A DNA stretch of 32,257 nt. It comes from Flavobacterium sp. (lineage in GTDB: Bacteria; Bacteroidota; Bacteroidia; Flavobacteriales; Flavobacteriaceae). The stretch lies in NCBI GenBank assembly GCA_003497625.1, contig DNNO01000013.1, positions 1 through 32,257 on the forward strand. Reading direction: 5' to 3'. Of this stretch, positions 22,821 to 30,328 are shown in pieces. Made by a program: the position numbers and the translations under genes. Positions within the stretch are counted from its first letter, which is position 1. Each line of letters opens with the position of its first letter. The notes under the pieces are model-generated. The model worked only from the letters and a program-made list of their open reading frames with translations. It had not been told where the DNA came from and made no database searches.

Positions 22821-22851
22821 AAAAGCATCAACGAAAGTTGGTGCTTTTTTA
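22821..22851 (+). terminator. Intrinsic terminator of the second T9SS cargo gene
   Basis: AAAAGCATCAAC (22821-22832) pairs with GTTGGTGCTTTT (22837-22848) with one wobble, closed by a C-GAAA-G tetraloop and followed by T residues. It is a diverged copy of the terminator at 20981. Confidence 0.9.
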
Positions 22852-22871
22852 TTTAAGACAAATTTGTTTGC

Positions 22872-22879
22872 TATTTTTG
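22872..22879 (+). promoter_or_regulatory. -7 promoter box of the LuxE-like gene
   Basis: TATTTTTG is a perfect TAnnTTTG that ends only 4 nt before the ATG at 22884, so the transcript may be leaderless. Confidence 0.6.
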
Positions 22880-22883
22880 CATT

Positions 22884-23864
22884 ATGATTTCACAAGAAGA
22901 CATTTTCCAAATTGGCTCAAAAAAAGAATTTGAAAAAATTACTTTAAAAGTATTTCGTCATCAGTACGATAACAATTTGGTGTACCAACAATTTTGCAAC
23001 TTCTTGAAGAAAGACAAAACCAACGTGAAATCATTAACTGAAATTCCTTTTTTACCCATTCAGTTTTTCAAAAGTCATAATGTTTTAAGTTCTACCGAAG
23101 CCATTCAGCAAACATTTACGAGTAGTGGAACAACTGGAATACAAACCAGCAAACATTTAGTAACCGATGTGAGTTGGTACGAAATGAGTTATCGCTTAGG
23201 TTTTTCAGAATTTTATGGAAACCTTGAAGATTACTGCATTTTAGCTTTGCTTCCATCCTATTTAGAGCGCGAAGGTTCATCGTTAATTTACATGGTAGAA
23301 GATTTAATTCAAAGCAGTAATCATGAAGATTCCGGGTTTTATTTGAATAACCACGACGAATTGATTTCTAAATTGATTGAACTGGATAATTCAGGTCAGA
23401 ATGTGATTTTAATTGGCGTTACGTATGCTTTGTTGGATTTAATTGAGAAACAAAAATTCGAATTAAAAAACACTATCATCATGGAAACTGGAGGCATGAA
23501 AGGCAAACGCAAAGAAATGATTCGCGAAGAATTACATTCGCTTTTATGCAACGGATTTGGCGTTTCTAAAATTCATTCCGAATACGGCATGACAGAACTC
23601 CTTTCGCAAGCGTATTCATTAGGTGATGGCGTTTTCGAATGTCCTCAATGGATGCAAGTTCTAATTCGCGATACGGAAGATGCCTTAACTTATGTTTCCG
23701 AAGGAAAAACAGGCGGAATTAATGTGATTGATTTAGCTAATATCAATTCGTGTTCGTTTATTGCTACACAAGATTTGGGAAAAAAATATCCCAACCATTC
23801 TTTCGAAGTGTTGGGACGTTTTGATAATTCTGATATTCGTGGTTGTAACCTGATGGTTATTTAA
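22884..23864 (+). CDS. LuxE/PaaK-like acyl-protein synthetase family protein
   Basis: This is a 326-residue soluble protein of the adenylate-forming (ANL) superfamily, LuxE branch. The ATP-binding Ser/Thr/Gly loop reads SSGTTG (80-85), and YGMTEL (234-239) is the second adenylation motif. LuxE activates fatty acids as acyl-AMP and transfers them to a protein cysteine. There is no luxC, luxD or luciferase gene nearby, so this is not a bioluminescence gene, and the acyl substrate is unknown. PaaK-like CoA ligases are the main alternative, but they are longer. The start is supported by the adjacent -7 box, though the leader would be almost absent. It converges with tyrS, and the coding ends overlap by 8 bp. 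Confidence 0.8.
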   Translation: MISQEDIFQIGSKKEFEKITLKVFRHQYDNNLVYQQFCNFLKKDKTNVKSLTEIPFLPIQFFKSHNVLSSTEAIQQTFTSSGTTGIQTSKHLVTDVSWYEMSYRLGFSEFYGNLEDYCILALLPSYLEREGSSLIYMVEDLIQSSNHEDSGFYLNNHDELISKLIELDNSGQNVILIGVTYALLDLIEKQKFELKNTIIMETGGMKGKRKEMIREELHSLLCNGFGVSKIHSEYGMTELLSQAYSLGDGVFECPQWMQVLIRDTEDALTYVSEGKTGGINVIDLANINSCSFIATQDLGKKYPNHSFEVLGRFDNSDIRGCNLMVI

Positions 23865-25146
23865 CCTTAATCACATAATAATTTTTCTTTCCTTTTTGCA
23901 ATAATAAGAATTGATTGTTGATTAAATCTTCTTTCGTAATGATTTTATCTTCACCTACTTTTTCTTTATTCAAAGAAATCGAGTTTTGTTTCAATTCTCT
24001 TCTTGCATCACTATTAGAAGCTAAGAAATTGGTTTTTGCTGCCAAAGCTGCAATCATATCTAAACCTGCATTCAAATCTTCCATTGAAATTTCAGCTTGA
24101 GGAACTCCGTCAAACACTTCTAAAAAAGTTTTCTCATCTAACTTTTTCAATTCGTCCATAGACGGACTAAAGAATGCATTTGAAGCCGCAATAGCATTTT
24201 CTAAATCTGCTGCAGAATGTACCATCACCGTAATTTCTTCTGCTAAACGTTTTTGCAACGCTCTTAAATGAGGTGCTTCGTTATGTTCTGCAATTAATTT
24301 TTCAATCGTTTCTTTATCTAAGAAGGTGAAAATCTTAATGTATTTTTCAGCATCAACATCCGAAGTATTTAACCAGTATTGATAAAATTTGTAAGGCGAA
24401 GTTCTTTCCGCATCTAACCAAATATTTCCACCTTCTGATTTTCCGAATTTCGTTCCATCCGCTTTTGTAATCAACGGACAAGTTAAGGCATATGCTTTAC
24501 CTGATTCAATTCTACGAACTAATTCTGTTCCAGTGGTGATGTTTCCCCATTGGTCGCTTCCACCCATTTGAAGCGTACATTTTTTAGCACGGTATAAATG
24601 TAAAAAGTCGTAACCTTGCACTAATTGGTATGTAAACTCCGTAAATGACATTCCTTCTGAAGTTTCTCCAGTTAAACGTTTTTTAACCGAATCTTTTGCC
24701 ATCATGTAGTTCACAGTAATGTGTTTTCCCACATCGCGAATGAAATCTAAGAAGGAGAATTCTTTCATCCAATCGTAATTATTTACTAACTCAGCCGCAT
24801 TTGCTTCTGCAGAAGTAAAATCTAAAAAGCGAGCCAATTGCCCTTTAATTGCTTCTTGATTATGACGCAAAGTAGCTTCATCTAATAAATTTCTTTCATT
24901 AGATTTTCCTGATGGATCACCAATCATTCCCGTGGCTCCACCTACAAGCGCTAATGGTTTATGACCACTCAATTGAAAATGTCTCAACAACATAACTCCA
25001 ACTAAATGTCCTATATGCAATGAATCGGCGGTTGGATCAATACCCACATACGCCACACGCATCTGCTCCATCAAATGTTCTTCGGTGCCTGGCATTACGT
25101 CGTGGAGCATTCCTCTCCAAGTCACTTCTTCAATAAAATTTTTCAT
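23857..25146 (-). CDS. tyrS: Tyrosyl-tRNA synthetase
   Basis: This 429-residue class I aminoacyl-tRNA synthetase charges tRNA-Tyr. HIGH (44-47) and KFGKS (233-237) are the ATP-binding signatures. GGSDQWGN (195-202) and YQLVQGYDF (173-181) form the tyrosine pocket. The C-terminus (about 360-429) is the S4-like tRNA-binding domain. Length matches the bacterial TyrRS type with KFGKS. A perfect -7 box at 25166-25173 lies 19 bp before the ATG, with an AGTTTAAA octamer array immediately upstream. No T-box or other leader control is visible, because the leader is only about 15 nt. Confidence 0.97.
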   Translation of the reverse strand: MKNFIEEVTWRGMLHDVMPGTEEHLMEQMRVAYVGIDPTADSLHIGHLVGVMLLRHFQLSGHKPLALVGGATGMIGDPSGKSNERNLLDEATLRHNQEAIKGQLARFLDFTSAEANAAELVNNYDWMKEFSFLDFIRDVGKHITVNYMMAKDSVKKRLTGETSEGMSFTEFTYQLVQGYDFLHLYRAKKCTLQMGGSDQWGNITTGTELVRRIESGKAYALTCPLITKADGTKFGKSEGGNIWLDAERTSPYKFYQYWLNTSDVDAEKYIKIFTFLDKETIEKLIAEHNEAPHLRALQKRLAEEITVMVHSAADLENAIAASNAFFSPSMDELKKLDEKTFLEVFDGVPQAEISMEDLNAGLDMIAALAAKTNFLASNSDARRELKQNSISLNKEKVGEDKIITKEDLINNQFLLLQKGKKNYYVIKVK

Positions 25147-25165
25147 GATTCTTAAATAATTTGAG

Positions 25166-25173
25166 CAAAGATA
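25166..25173 (-). promoter_or_regulatory. -7 promoter box of tyrS
   Basis: The minus strand reads TATCTTTG, identical to the mrp box at 6077-6084, and the octamer array starts 6 bp upstream in both cases. Confidence 0.7.
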
Positions 25174-25179
25174 GTTTTT

Positions 25180-25219
25180 AGTTTAAAAGTTTAAAAGTTT
25201 GCAGGTTTAAAAGTTAGTC
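25180..25219. repeat. AGTTTAAA octamer tandem array upstream of tyrS
   Basis: Five 8-bp units in register (AGTTTAAA, AGTTTAAA, AGTTTGCA, GGTTTAAA, AGTTAGTC) fill the tyrS -33 region in the divergent tyrS/SDR gap. It is the counterpart of 6091-6122. Confidence 0.8.
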
Positions 25220-25237
25220 CGTTTTTAAAAGAATTGC

Positions 25238-25245
25238 TATTTTTA
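25238..25245 (+). promoter_or_regulatory. Probable -7 box of the SDR gene
   Basis: TATTTTTA is one mismatch from TAnnTTTG and ends 4 nt before the ATG at 25250. The surrounding sequence GCTATTTTT-x-CAT-x-ATG matches that of the LuxE-like gene. Confidence 0.45.
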
Positions 25246-25249
25246 CATC

Positions 25250-26242
25250 ATGATTTTAGTCACAGGAGCAACAGGTTTAGTAGGTTCGCATTTGTTAGTA
25301 CAACTTCTTCAAGAAAATGAGGAAGTAAAAGCGCTATTTCGTTCCGAAAAACAAATTGAAAAAGTAAAGAATGTTTTTGCTTTTCATAATCAAACGGCTC
25401 TTTTTGATAAAATCAATTGGGTAAAAGGCGATATTACTGATATTCCATCTTTGGAAATTGCTTTTGAAAATATTTCTCATGTATATCATTGTGCAGCTTT
25501 GATTTCGTTTGACCCAAGTGACGAAGACGAACTTCGAAAAATCAATATCGAAGGAACTGCGAACGTTGTAAATTGCTGTATTGATTTTGGAGTAAAAAAA
25601 CTTTGCCATGTGAGTTCAATTGCCGCTCTAGGAAATCCGAAAGAACACGAAACTACCATTACAGAAGAAACCGAATGGAATCCTGAAGAATTGCACAGTG
25701 ATTACGCGATTACAAAATATGGCGCCGAAATGGAAGTCTTTCGCGGACATCAAGAAGGTTTAGAAGTGGTAATTGTGAATCCGGGTGTGATTTTTGGTTA
25801 CGGTTTCCCAAAAAAAGGAAGCGATGTAATTATTCAATCCGTAAAAAAAGGATTGTCGTTTTATACCAAAGGTAACATTGGAATTGTTTCGGTAGCGGAT
25901 GTTACTAATTGCATGATTCAACTCATGAAAAGTCCAATAAACGGAGAACGTTATACTATAGTTGGTGAAAATATTTCAACAAAAGCCTTACTTGATTTTA
26001 TTGCGGAGGAATGGAAATTGAAAAAGCCTACTATTGAAGCAACAAAATGGATGACTTCAACAGCTTGGCGAATGGATTGGTTGCTTTCAAAAATAGTAAA
26101 TCGAAAAAGAAGATTAACACGAAGTACTGCAACTTCATCACATTCTACAACCACTTTTGATACTTCAAAAATAGAAAAAGAACTTAATTTTACTTTTCAG
26201 AAAAAAGAAAGTTATTTAAAAACTATTCTACAGCAGAGTTAG
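25250..26242 (+). CDS. NAD-dependent epimerase/dehydratase-like SDR protein
   Basis: This 330-residue extended short-chain dehydrogenase/reductase has the Rossmann motif GATGLVG at 6-12, the acidic GDI at 60-62, the catalytic Ser in HVSS (120-123) and YAITK with Y152 and K156. It resembles the 3-beta-hydroxysteroid dehydrogenase / dihydroflavonol reductase-like branch often seen in Bacteroidetes. The substrate is unknown, and a sugar-nucleotide or isoprenoid-like substrate cannot be distinguished. The C-terminal part is rich in basic and Ser/Thr residues (NRKRRLTRSTATSSHSTTT). It converges on the DUF4296 gene, and the coding ends overlap by 20 bp. Confidence 0.85.
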   Translation: MILVTGATGLVGSHLLVQLLQENEEVKALFRSEKQIEKVKNVFAFHNQTALFDKINWVKGDITDIPSLEIAFENISHVYHCAALISFDPSDEDELRKINIEGTANVVNCCIDFGVKKLCHVSSIAALGNPKEHETTITEETEWNPEELHSDYAITKYGAEMEVFRGHQEGLEVVIVNPGVIFGYGFPKKGSDVIIQSVKKGLSFYTKGNIGIVSVADVTNCMIQLMKSPINGERYTIVGENISTKALLDFIAEEWKLKKPTIEATKWMTSTAWRMDWLLSKIVNRKRRLTRSTATSSHSTTTFDTSKIEKELNFTFQKKESYLKTILQQS

Positions 26243-26603
26243 GAACTCCAACACTAGTTTCATTATTTATACCCTGAGTATTTGCTGGATTTTCTTTCTC
26301 TAATCTTTCAATTACTTTTTTGTATATTTTTTTATACTTTCTAGCATCAGCAGCATAATAACGTTGATTTTGGCGATACGTAATGCTGTCAATTTTATAT
26401 TTTTCGAAAATATATTGATCCATTTTAATATTGTGATCTGTCAACTTATAGGACATAGAACCATCTGCTGCTTGCAGAATCGAAATATCGTAAATGATAT
26501 CCACCATTACTTCCTCGTCTAATAAATTATCAGGTTTTGGAACCGGATTCTTAGAACAAGAAATCACAAATAAGCTTACAAATAAAAATAATACCTGTTT
26601 CAT
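26223..26603 (-). CDS. DUF4296 lipoprotein
   Basis: This 126-residue small lipoprotein has a hydrophobic signal (3-15) ending in the lipobox VIS-C16, followed by SKNPVPKPDN. The body contains the DUF4296 pattern DNLLDEEVMVDIIYDISILQ near residues 25-44, followed by a Lys/Tyr-rich helix. Function is unknown. The residues after Cys16 (SKNP) are not acidic, so it is probably kept in the periplasm and not surface exported. Its ATG overlaps the stop codon of the dihydroorotase gene by 1 nt, so it is the third gene of the GT2-pyrC-DUF4296 operon. No clear terminator is seen after it. Confidence 0.82.
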   Translation of the reverse strand: MKQVLFLFVSLFVISCSKNPVPKPDNLLDEEVMVDIIYDISILQAADGSMSYKLTDHNIKMDQYIFEKYKIDSITYRQNQRYYAADARKYKKIYKKVIERLEKENPANTQGINNETSVGVPNSAVE

Positions 26604-27949
26604 TACACTTCTCTTTCAAATAATAAACGTTGACCTACTTTTGCGTCTTTTACTTTACCATTGTGATAAACTAGTTTTCCATTAACAAAAGTATGTGTTA
26701 CTCTCGATTTAAAATTATATCCTTCAAAAGGAGACCAACCACATTTATATAAAATATTTTCTTTTTTCACATTCCAAGGCAAGTAAGCATTTACGATAGC
26801 GATATCGGCATAATAACCTTCTTTAATAAATCCGCGCTTCTCTATTTTGAAAATTTTTGCTGGATTGTGACACATTTTCTCAACAATCTTTTCTACCGAA
26901 ATTTTTCCTTGGTGATGCGCTTCAAACATAGCTACAACAGCATGCTGAACCAATGGTCCACCAGAAGGACACGTCATGTAAGGATTTATTTTTTCTTCTA
27001 AAGTATGAGGAGCATGATCAGTTGCAATAACATCAATTCTGTCATCCAATAAGGCTTTCCACAAAGCATCTTTATCTTCCTGAGTTTTTACGGCAGGATT
27101 CCATTTGATTAACGAACCTTTCGAATCGTAATCTGCATCGGTAAACCACAAGTGGTGCACACAAACTTCTGCTGTAATTTGTTTTTCTTCTAACGGAATT
27201 TTATTGGTAAACAAGTCCATTTCTTTTGCTGTTGACAAATGAAAAACGTGTAAACGCGCACCTGTTTTCTTAGCTAATTCAATTGCTTTTGAAGAAGATA
27301 AATAACATGCCTCAGCACTACGAATTAAGTGATGGTATTTCATTGGAATATCATCTCCGTATTCTTCTTTATATTTTTGAGTATTGGCTTTTATAGTAGC
27401 TTCATCTTCACAATGAACCGCAATTAACATCTTAATTGATGAAAAAATCTTTTCTAAAACTTCAGGATTATCTACCAACATGTTTCCTGTAGAAGAACCT
27501 AAAAACAATTTAATTCCGGCAACGTTTCTTGGATTGGTTTTTAAAACTTCCTCCAAATTATCATTCGTTCCTCCCATCATAAACGAATAATTCGCATACG
27601 ATGTTTGAGAAGCAATTTGGTATTTATCTTCTAAAAGTTCTTGAGTAACTGCATTTGGAACCGTATTTGGTTGTTCAATAAACGATGTAATTCCGCCTGC
27701 AACTGCTGCTCTACTTTCTGTTTCGATAGTTCCTTTGTGAGTAAGTCCTGGTTCTCTGAAATGCACTTGGTCATCAATAGCTCCTGGCATTACATAACTT
27801 CCTTCTGCATCAATAATAACACAGTCGGACGATTTTAGACTAATTTGAGGTGCGATTTCTTTTATGAATTCATTTTCAATCAATATATCACCTTCAAAAA
27901 CAACTCCTTCGTTTACAATCTTGGCATTTCTAATTAAAAAACAACTCAT
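26603..27949 (-). CDS. pyrC: Dihydroorotase
   Basis: This 448-residue amidohydrolase catalyses the third step of pyrimidine synthesis (carbamoyl-aspartate to dihydroorotate). Metal and substrate motifs are present: the carboxylated-lysine candidate K147 in GIKLFLGSSTG, H179 in HCEDE, H237 in HLST, and D311-H312 in TDHAPH. The first metal motif normally reads D-x-H-x-H-x-R but here is D60-Q61-V62-H63-F64-R65, so the first histidine is Gln. All other catalytic residues are present, so an active or metal-altered enzyme is more likely than a pseudoenzyme. It overlaps its two neighbours by 1 nt each (TAATG), between the GT2 and DUF4296 genes. Confidence 0.88.
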   Translation of the reverse strand: MSCFLIRNAKIVNEGVVFEGDILIENEFIKEIAPQISLKSSDCVIIDAEGSYVMPGAIDDQVHFREPGLTHKGTIETESRAAVAGGITSFIEQPNTVPNAVTQELLEDKYQIASQTSYANYSFMMGGTNDNLEEVLKTNPRNVAGIKLFLGSSTGNMLVDNPEVLEKIFSSIKMLIAVHCEDEATIKANTQKYKEEYGDDIPMKYHHLIRSAEACYLSSSKAIELAKKTGARLHVFHLSTAKEMDLFTNKIPLEEKQITAEVCVHHLWFTDADYDSKGSLIKWNPAVKTQEDKDALWKALLDDRIDVIATDHAPHTLEEKINPYMTCPSGGPLVQHAVVAMFEAHHQGKISVEKIVEKMCHNPAKIFKIEKRGFIKEGYYADIAIVNAYLPWNVKKENILYKCGWSPFEGYNFKSRVTHTFVNGKLVYHNGKVKDAKVGQRLLFEREV

Positions 27950-28671
27950 TATAATCTATTAAATATTTTACGTAATCTCAACATTATCACTCCCACTACA
28001 GCTTCACGAATAATTCCACCACTCATTTTAGACTGCCCTTTTGTTCGGTCTGTAAAAATAATTGGCACTTCTACAATGTTGAATTTATTAACAAAAGCGC
28101 GGTATTTCATTTCTATTTGAAACGCATAACCTACAAATTTTATTCTATCAAGGTTAATCGTTTCTAAAACAATTCTTCTATAACATTTAAAACCTGCCGT
28201 AGCATCGGCAATTTTCATACCAGTAATCATTCGAACATAAACAGAAGCAAAATAGGATAACAAAACTCGGCTTAAAGGCCAATTCACCACATTTACTCCG
28301 TTAGAATATCTTGAACCAATGGCTACATCTGCACCATTTTCACAAGCCACTAATAACTTTTCTAGATCATTAGGATTGTGAGAAAAATCGGCATCCATTT
28401 CAAAAATATAATCATATCCATGAGAAAGCGCCCATTTAAAACCTGCCACATAAGCCGTTCCCAAACCCGATTTTTTAGTTCGTACTTTCAAATGCAATTG
28501 CGAAGGAAATTCTCGTTGCATCTCTTTCACTTTTGCTGCTGTTCCGTCAGGAGAATTGTCATCTACTATTAAAACATCAAATGGCGTTTGCAAAGCAAAA
28601 ACAGCCTTTATGATTGCTTCAATATTTTCAATTTCGTTAAAAGTTGGAATTATAACAACACCCTGAGCCAT
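27949..28671 (-). CDS. Polyprenol-phosphate mannosyltransferase-like GT2 protein
   Basis: This 240-residue family 2 glycosyltransferase resembles dolichol-phosphate mannose synthase. The nucleotide-binding VDDNSPDGT is at 36-44, the metal-binding DAD at 93-95 (EMDADFSHNP), and the acceptor-side GSRY and FKCYRR follow. There is no C-terminal membrane domain, as in the short DPM1-type enzymes, so it probably sits on the inner face of the membrane and transfers a sugar from a nucleotide sugar to polyprenyl phosphate. The sugar is not certain. It heads a three-gene operon with 1-nt overlaps. A perfect -7 box lies at 28694-28701. Confidence 0.88.
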   Translation of the reverse strand: MAQGVVIIPTFNEIENIEAIIKAVFALQTPFDVLIVDDNSPDGTAAKVKEMQREFPSQLHLKVRTKKSGLGTAYVAGFKWALSHGYDYIFEMDADFSHNPNDLEKLLVACENGADVAIGSRYSNGVNVVNWPLSRVLLSYFASVYVRMITGMKIADATAGFKCYRRIVLETINLDRIKFVGYAFQIEMKYRAFVNKFNIVEVPIIFTDRTKGQSKMSGGIIREAVVGVIMLRLRKIFNRL

Positions 28672-28693
28672 AAAAAATCGTGTATTTTAACTG

Positions 28694-28701
28694 CAAAAAT
28701 A
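28694..28701 (-). promoter_or_regulatory. -7 promoter box of the GT2-pyrC-DUF4296 operon
   Basis: The minus strand reads TATTTTTG, a perfect TAnnTTTG, 22 bp before the ATG. Confidence 0.65.
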
Positions 28702-28762
28702 AGCTATTTCTAGCTGACAATTCTTAATAATTTTATAATAATGAATTTGACACTATTTTTTG

Positions 28763-28770
28763 TAATTTTG
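28763..28770 (+). promoter_or_regulatory. -7 promoter box of the DUF4271 gene
   Basis: TAATTTTG is a perfect TAnnTTTG, only 7 nt before the ATG, so the leader would be 1-3 nt. Confidence 0.6.
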
Positions 28771-28777
28771 CGCCAAC

Positions 28778-29443
28778 ATGTTAGCAATTCAATTACACGA
28801 CCGAATAATAGAAAGCAAAGACTGGGCCACCATCTTGTTTGTTATTTGCGTGGCTATAATTGCGATTAACAAAACCATTTCATCGGTTCGTTTTAATGAA
28901 TTTGTTCGATTGGCTTACTCTGACAAATACACTAAAATTTATCGTGACAGTAGTAACTTAATGAGTGGTTTTACCATTTCTATGTTTGTACTGCAATTAA
29001 TTTCGTTTTCATTCTTTACTTTACTAGTATTAAATCAATTTGATAGAGCTGAAAAAACCGACTTAATTGTTTACATCCAAGTTTTTACTTTTTTAACTGT
29101 TTTTATCCTTTCGAAATTTTTAATTGAAAAAATTGTAGCAACTGCTTTTAAAATTGAAGAATTTAATGAACAATTTAACTTGTTAAAAGTCAATTACAGA
29201 GCTTATTTTGGATTCATTTTATTACCAGTTAATATCATTTTATTTTACAATTCATTAAATGCCGATTGGTTTTTTTGGACATTATTGATTATCTTAATCA
29301 CTATAAACATCACTACTTACTTGGTTGCACTGAAATTATATCAAAATTTACTATTACGTAAAATATTTTATTTTATTTTATATCTTTGCACCCTTGAAAT
29401 AGCACCTTACTATTTTATTTATAATTGGTTTACAAAAAATTAG
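28778..29443 (+). CDS. DUF4271 membrane protein
   Basis: This 221-residue inner-membrane protein has about five to six hydrophobic helices (roughly residues 18-36, 62-85, 97-115, 140-158, 165-185, 195-215) and the family ending LCTLEIAPYYFIYNWF. I recognise DUF4271, which has no known function and in this phylum lies beside the uroporphyrinogen-III synthase gene, as here (8-bp gap). A role connected with heme synthesis or trafficking is only inferred from that neighbour. A second, internal promoter box for the downstream gene is embedded in its 3-prime end. Confidence 0.85.
   Translation: MLAIQLHDRIIESKDWATILFVICVAIIAINKTISSVRFNEFVRLAYSDKYTKIYRDSSNLMSGFTISMFVLQLISFSFFTLLVLNQFDRAEKTDLIVYIQVFTFLTVFILSKFLIEKIVATAFKIEEFNEQFNLLKVNYRAYFGFILLPVNIILFYNSLNADWFFWTLLIILITINITTYLVALKLYQNLLLRKIFYFILYLCTLEIAPYYFIYNWFTKN
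29381..29388 (+). promoter_or_regulatory. Internal -7 box inside the DUF4271 gene, driving uroporphyrinogen-III synthase
   Basis: TATCTTTG is a perfect TAnnTTTG and the same octamer as at mrp and tyrS. It lies 63 bp before the uroporphyrinogen-III synthase ATG, with a short T/A-rich stretch upstream. Confidence 0.45.
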
Positions 29444-29451
29444 AGAGAAAT

Positions 29452-30210
29452 ATGTCAAATTTGAAAGTGAAAACAATATTAGTTTCACAACCAGAGCCTA
29501 AAGTAGAAAATTCTCCTTATTTTGAGCTTCAAAATAAACTGAAAGTGAAGATTGATTTCCGACCTTTCATTCACGTAGAAGGTGTTCCTGCTAAAGAAGT
29601 TCGCGCTCAAAAAATCGATTTAAACAACTATACTGCCATCATATTAACGAGTAGAAACTCTGTAGATCATTTTTTCAGAGTAGCCGAAGAAATGCGCTAC
29701 AAAGTGCCAGAAGATTTAAAATATTTCTGTCAGTCTGAAGCGGTTGCTTTTTACTTACAACGTTATGTGGTTTATAGAAAAAGAAAGATATATGTGGGTC
29801 AAAAAGACTTTGTAGATTTGTCGCCACTTATTAAAAAATATAAAGACGAGAAGTTTTTATTACCGTCTTCTGACCAATTGAACGCTGATGTACCTCCTAC
29901 ATTAGACGGCTTAAAAGTAGATTGGACAAAAGGAACTTTTTACAGAACTGTAATGAGCGACTTAACCGATTTAAAAGATGTATATTACGACGTCTTGGCT
30001 TTCTTTAGCCCAACAGGAATTAAATCATTGTTTAAAAACTTCCCTGATTTCCAACAAAACAATACCCGTATTGCTGTTTTTGGAAGTACTACTCAAAAAG
30101 AAGCTTTAGAACACGGCTTACGAGTTGATATTATGGCGCCAAGCCCTGGAACTCCATCTATGACAGGAGCTTTAGAAAAATACATTGCTGAAGCAAACAA
30201 AGGAAAATAA
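29452..30210 (+). CDS. hemD: Uroporphyrinogen-III synthase
   Basis: This 252-residue enzyme cyclises hydroxymethylbilane to uroporphyrinogen III in heme synthesis. The family has low sequence conservation. Visible hallmarks are the two-lobed layout, AIILTSRNSVDHFF in lobe 1, LAFFSPTGIKSLF and RIAVFGSTTQKEALEHGL in lobe 2, and the closing PSPGTPSMTGAL. The ATG at 29452 follows a purine-rich GAGAGAAAT ribosome site and is preferred over an upstream in-frame codon at 29425 that overlaps the DUF4271 gene. The gene is probably served both by the DUF4271 promoter and by the internal box at 29381-29388. A strong terminator follows. Confidence 0.9.
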   Translation: MSNLKVKTILVSQPEPKVENSPYFELQNKLKVKIDFRPFIHVEGVPAKEVRAQKIDLNNYTAIILTSRNSVDHFFRVAEEMRYKVPEDLKYFCQSEAVAFYLQRYVVYRKRKIYVGQKDFVDLSPLIKKYKDEKFLLPSSDQLNADVPPTLDGLKVDWTKGTFYRTVMSDLTDLKDVYYDVLAFFSPTGIKSLFKNFPDFQQNNTRIAVFGSTTQKEALEHGLRVDIMAPSPGTPSMTGALEKYIAEANKGK

Positions 30211-30227
30211 TTATTTTTTCAATATAT

Positions 30228-30262
30228 AAAAAACCCAAATTCGAAAGAGTTTGGGTTTTTTG
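30228..30262 (+). terminator. Intrinsic terminator of hemD
   Basis: AAAAAACCCAAA (30228-30239) pairs with TTTGGGTTTTTT (30250-30261), with three further pairs inside closing a C-GAAA-G tetraloop. Confidence 0.92.
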
Positions 30263-30279
30263 TTTGATTTATGCCAATA

Positions 30280-30310
30280 AAAAAAGTCCCGAAAATTTCG
30301 GGACTTTTTT
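30280..30310 (-). terminator. Intrinsic terminator of pckA, perfect palindrome
   Basis: A 31-bp perfect palindrome centred on A30295, with GTCCCGAAA/TTTCGGGAC arms between A and T runs, lies 18 bp after the pckA stop. It could act on both strands, backing up the hemD terminator. Confidence 0.9.
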
Positions 30311-30328
30311 GTTTATAAATTTCTTAGA

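Noticed and set aside
22884-23864. LuxE-like gene as part of a bioluminescence operon
   Set aside because: No luxC, luxD or luciferase genes are nearby; LuxE-like proteins are common outside luminous bacteria.
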